The notes under the pieces: generated by a model | Told to the model about the DNA's origin: nothing | The model's input: the letters and a program-made list of their open reading frames with translations, nothing else | Databases searched by the model: none | Part shown: positions 51,235 to 52,180 of the stretch, in pieces | Layout: the number at the start of each line of letters is the position of its first letter | Numbering within the stretch: the stretch's first letter is position 1 | Assembly: GCA_016208495.1 (NCBI GenBank) | Contig: JACQXX010000041.1 | Coordinates: forward strand, 1 to 52,180 | Origin: Acidobacteriota bacterium | Lineage (GTDB): Bacteria; Acidobacteriota; Blastocatellia; Chloracidobacteriales; Chloracidobacteriaceae | DNA length: 52,180 nt | Direction of reading: 5' to 3' | Translations under genes and position numbers: made by a program

Positions 51235-51495
51235 AGACACTGGGCTGAGGGGCCATAAGCGCCAGGATAAGGAAATTTGAGCCTGTTTGAGACAAGGAGT
51301 TGGGGGAACAAGGAGACAAGGAGATTCTCCTCCCGACGTTGGGAGCGGGAGAATATTTTTCTCCTTGTCCGCTTGTCCCCTTGTCCAGATCGGGCTTTGT
51401 TTTCTTCTCCTGGCGCTTATGACCCCGGTTCTTCAGCCCTGAGCTTGCGAATCTTCAGCCCCAAGCCTTCAGCCCCATAAGCCCAAGCCCAGGTT
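51235..51495. repeat. Palindromic element with ACAAGGAG-type repeats
   Basis: CATAAGCGCCAGGA (51250) is exactly inverted at TCCTGGCGCTTATG (ending 51421). Inside, GGGGAACAAGGAGACAAGG faces CCTTGTCCGCTTGTCC. Beyond the right arm lie CTTCAGCCCCAAGCCTTCAG-type units. It fills the gap between the convergent PLD-fold and SDR genes. Confidence 0.7.
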
Positions 51496-51497
51496 CT

Positions 51498-52180
51498 TCA
51501 TTCTGGTTCAGGAATCAGAAACGGGGGCACGTACCGACCATCAATATCCGTCACCTGAAATTCCGCGGCCAGTTCACCAGCCATAAAAACTTTTCCAGAT
51601 CTGGACTGGAGTTGCGGGTCAACGGCCAGGGCGGCGATCACCCGGCCAACATATTCAGGTGATTCAGTTTGGCTCCAATCAAAGCCTTCGTGGTTTCCAA
51701 CCGCAGCCTGGACCCGTTCAGTGCGCATAAATCCAGGTGCGACGGAAAGAACCGCAATTGAATAGGGTTTCAGGTCGCGGCTGGTGCCAAATGTAATGCG
51801 ATTAATCGCGTGTTTGGCGGTGTCATAAAACACATTTCCCAAATATTTGTCGTGATCCCAGGCGACCACATTGACGATCAAACCTTTCTGGTGCGGGAGC
51901 ATCAGCCGGATGGCCTCGCGGGTCGTTAAAAGTGTTGGTCGGACCCCCGCCGTAAACATCCCTTCCCAATGACGAACGGGTTGTTTCCAAAGCGGCGCCG
52001 CAAACTGGTCGTGTTCATACTGTTCATACCCACCCCAGGCATTAAAGGTTATTACGATTAAATCATAGGAACCCAGGGTGTGATCCGAACTCGAAAATTG
52101 TGAAGGGCGGCACAAACTTCCATCACCAGATCCCGAACCCCCTCGCCCTGTAACCGAATCTGTTCCTTGACAATCCGACA
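51498..52180 (-). CDS. Short-chain dehydrogenase/reductase, 5' end missing, possible frameshift
   Basis: The C-terminal two thirds of an SDR: NAWGGYEQ, the strand LIVNVVAWDHDKYLGN, the active-site segment FYDTAKHAI (Tyr and Lys of YxxxK, spaced as YDTAK) and SVAPGFMRTERV. The family's N-terminal Rossmann glycine motif lies beyond the window. The frame is open to the edge, but its 5' part reads a Gly/Ser-rich stretch (GRGGSGSGDGSLC) that does not look like an SDR. The +1 frame reads CRIVKEQIRLQGEGVRDLVM and EVCAALHNF, which would fit the missing helix better. A frameshift near 52085-52110 would reconcile them. The substrate is unknown. Confidence 0.65.
   Translation of the reverse strand, partial: SDCQGTDSVTGRGGSGSGDGSLCRPSQFSSSDHTLGSYDLIVITFNAWGGYEQYEHDQFAAPLWKQPVRHWEGMFTAGVRPTLLTTREAIRLMLPHQKGLIVNVVAWDHDKYLGNVFYDTAKHAINRITFGTSRDLKPYSIAVLSVAPGFMRTERVQAAVGNHEGFDWSQTESPEYVGRVIAALAVDPQLQSRSGKVFMAGELAAEFQVTDIDGRYVPPFLIPEPE

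Noticed and set aside
2761-51495. A diversity-generating retroelement as the source of heptamer variation
   Set aside because: No reverse transcriptase, template/variable repeat pair or adenine-directed pattern is visible in the window.
1-52180. tRNA or rRNA genes
   Set aside because: I recognised no cloverleaf with conserved T-arm sequence and no rRNA segment; a covariance-model scan would be needed to exclude a tRNA fully.

Overview
The window looks like a chromosome segment of an acidobacterium. The call rests on gene content, not on a database search: a DUF1501/DUF1800 secreted pair, Ser/Thr kinases fused to beta-propellers and paired with ECF sigma factors, a DUF3034 outer-membrane protein and a cbb3 oxidase cluster joined to a b6-type cytochrome bc complex. 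Blastocatellia is a plausible class but is inference. No rRNA, tRNA or CRISPR array was recognised, and no phage.

Layout. 1-2761: the N-terminal part of a TnpB gene (IS200/IS605-type, minus strand) lies back to back with three plus-strand [NiFe]-hydrogenase accessory genes ending in a maturation protease. 3131-7768 (minus): DUF1800 protein with Ig-like repeats, then a Tat-exported DUF1501 protein. 8312-9677 (minus): a histidine phosphatase and an unknown membrane-anchored protein. 9869-13428 (plus): a Pro-rich protein with an AT-hook tail and a fused dihydroxyacetone kinase.

13786-27398 (minus) is the respiratory core. In transcription order it has a CcoS-like mini-protein, a Rieske protein, b6-type cytochrome b, a heptaheme cytochrome c, CcoN, CcoO, two small membrane proteins, a GltD-like Fe-S flavoprotein, CcoG, a mini-membrane protein and the copper ATPase CcoI. 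Electrons would run quinol -> cytochrome b/Rieske -> cytochrome c -> CcoO/CcoN. No CcoP is visible. 27959-30117 (plus) adds a DUF3034 porin-like protein and a SafE-type membrane protein common near cbb3 genes.

30354-35626: a VOC protein diverging from an ABC ATPase / FtsX-type permease / HlyD-type adaptor exporter. 35969-44601 (minus): a membrane Ser/Thr kinase, ECF sigma and anti-sigma; then, after a plus-strand crcB with its fluoride riboswitch, a second ECF sigma translationally coupled to a kinase-propeller. 45379-52180: an unknown secreted protein, a MASE1/PAS/GAF hybrid histidine kinase, a PLD-fold protein that has lost its catalytic residues, and a truncated short-chain dehydrogenase.

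The most unusual signal is non-coding. Nearly every gap holds tandem arrays of 7-bp units (GGGTTCA, GGGTTCC, GTAGTCA, GAGTAGC, AATGAAG, GGGATGA, CCCTCAG, CCCTGAC). Many lie inside small palindromic, MITE-like elements with ends like ATACCANTTTG. The arrays and elements tend to start within 0-10 nt of stop codons. In two genes they run into the reading frame, and one copy separates the fluoride aptamer from crcB. Two closely similar elements differ by a coordinated change of all their heptamer units. This heptamer/MITE network is my candidate for an undescribed system.
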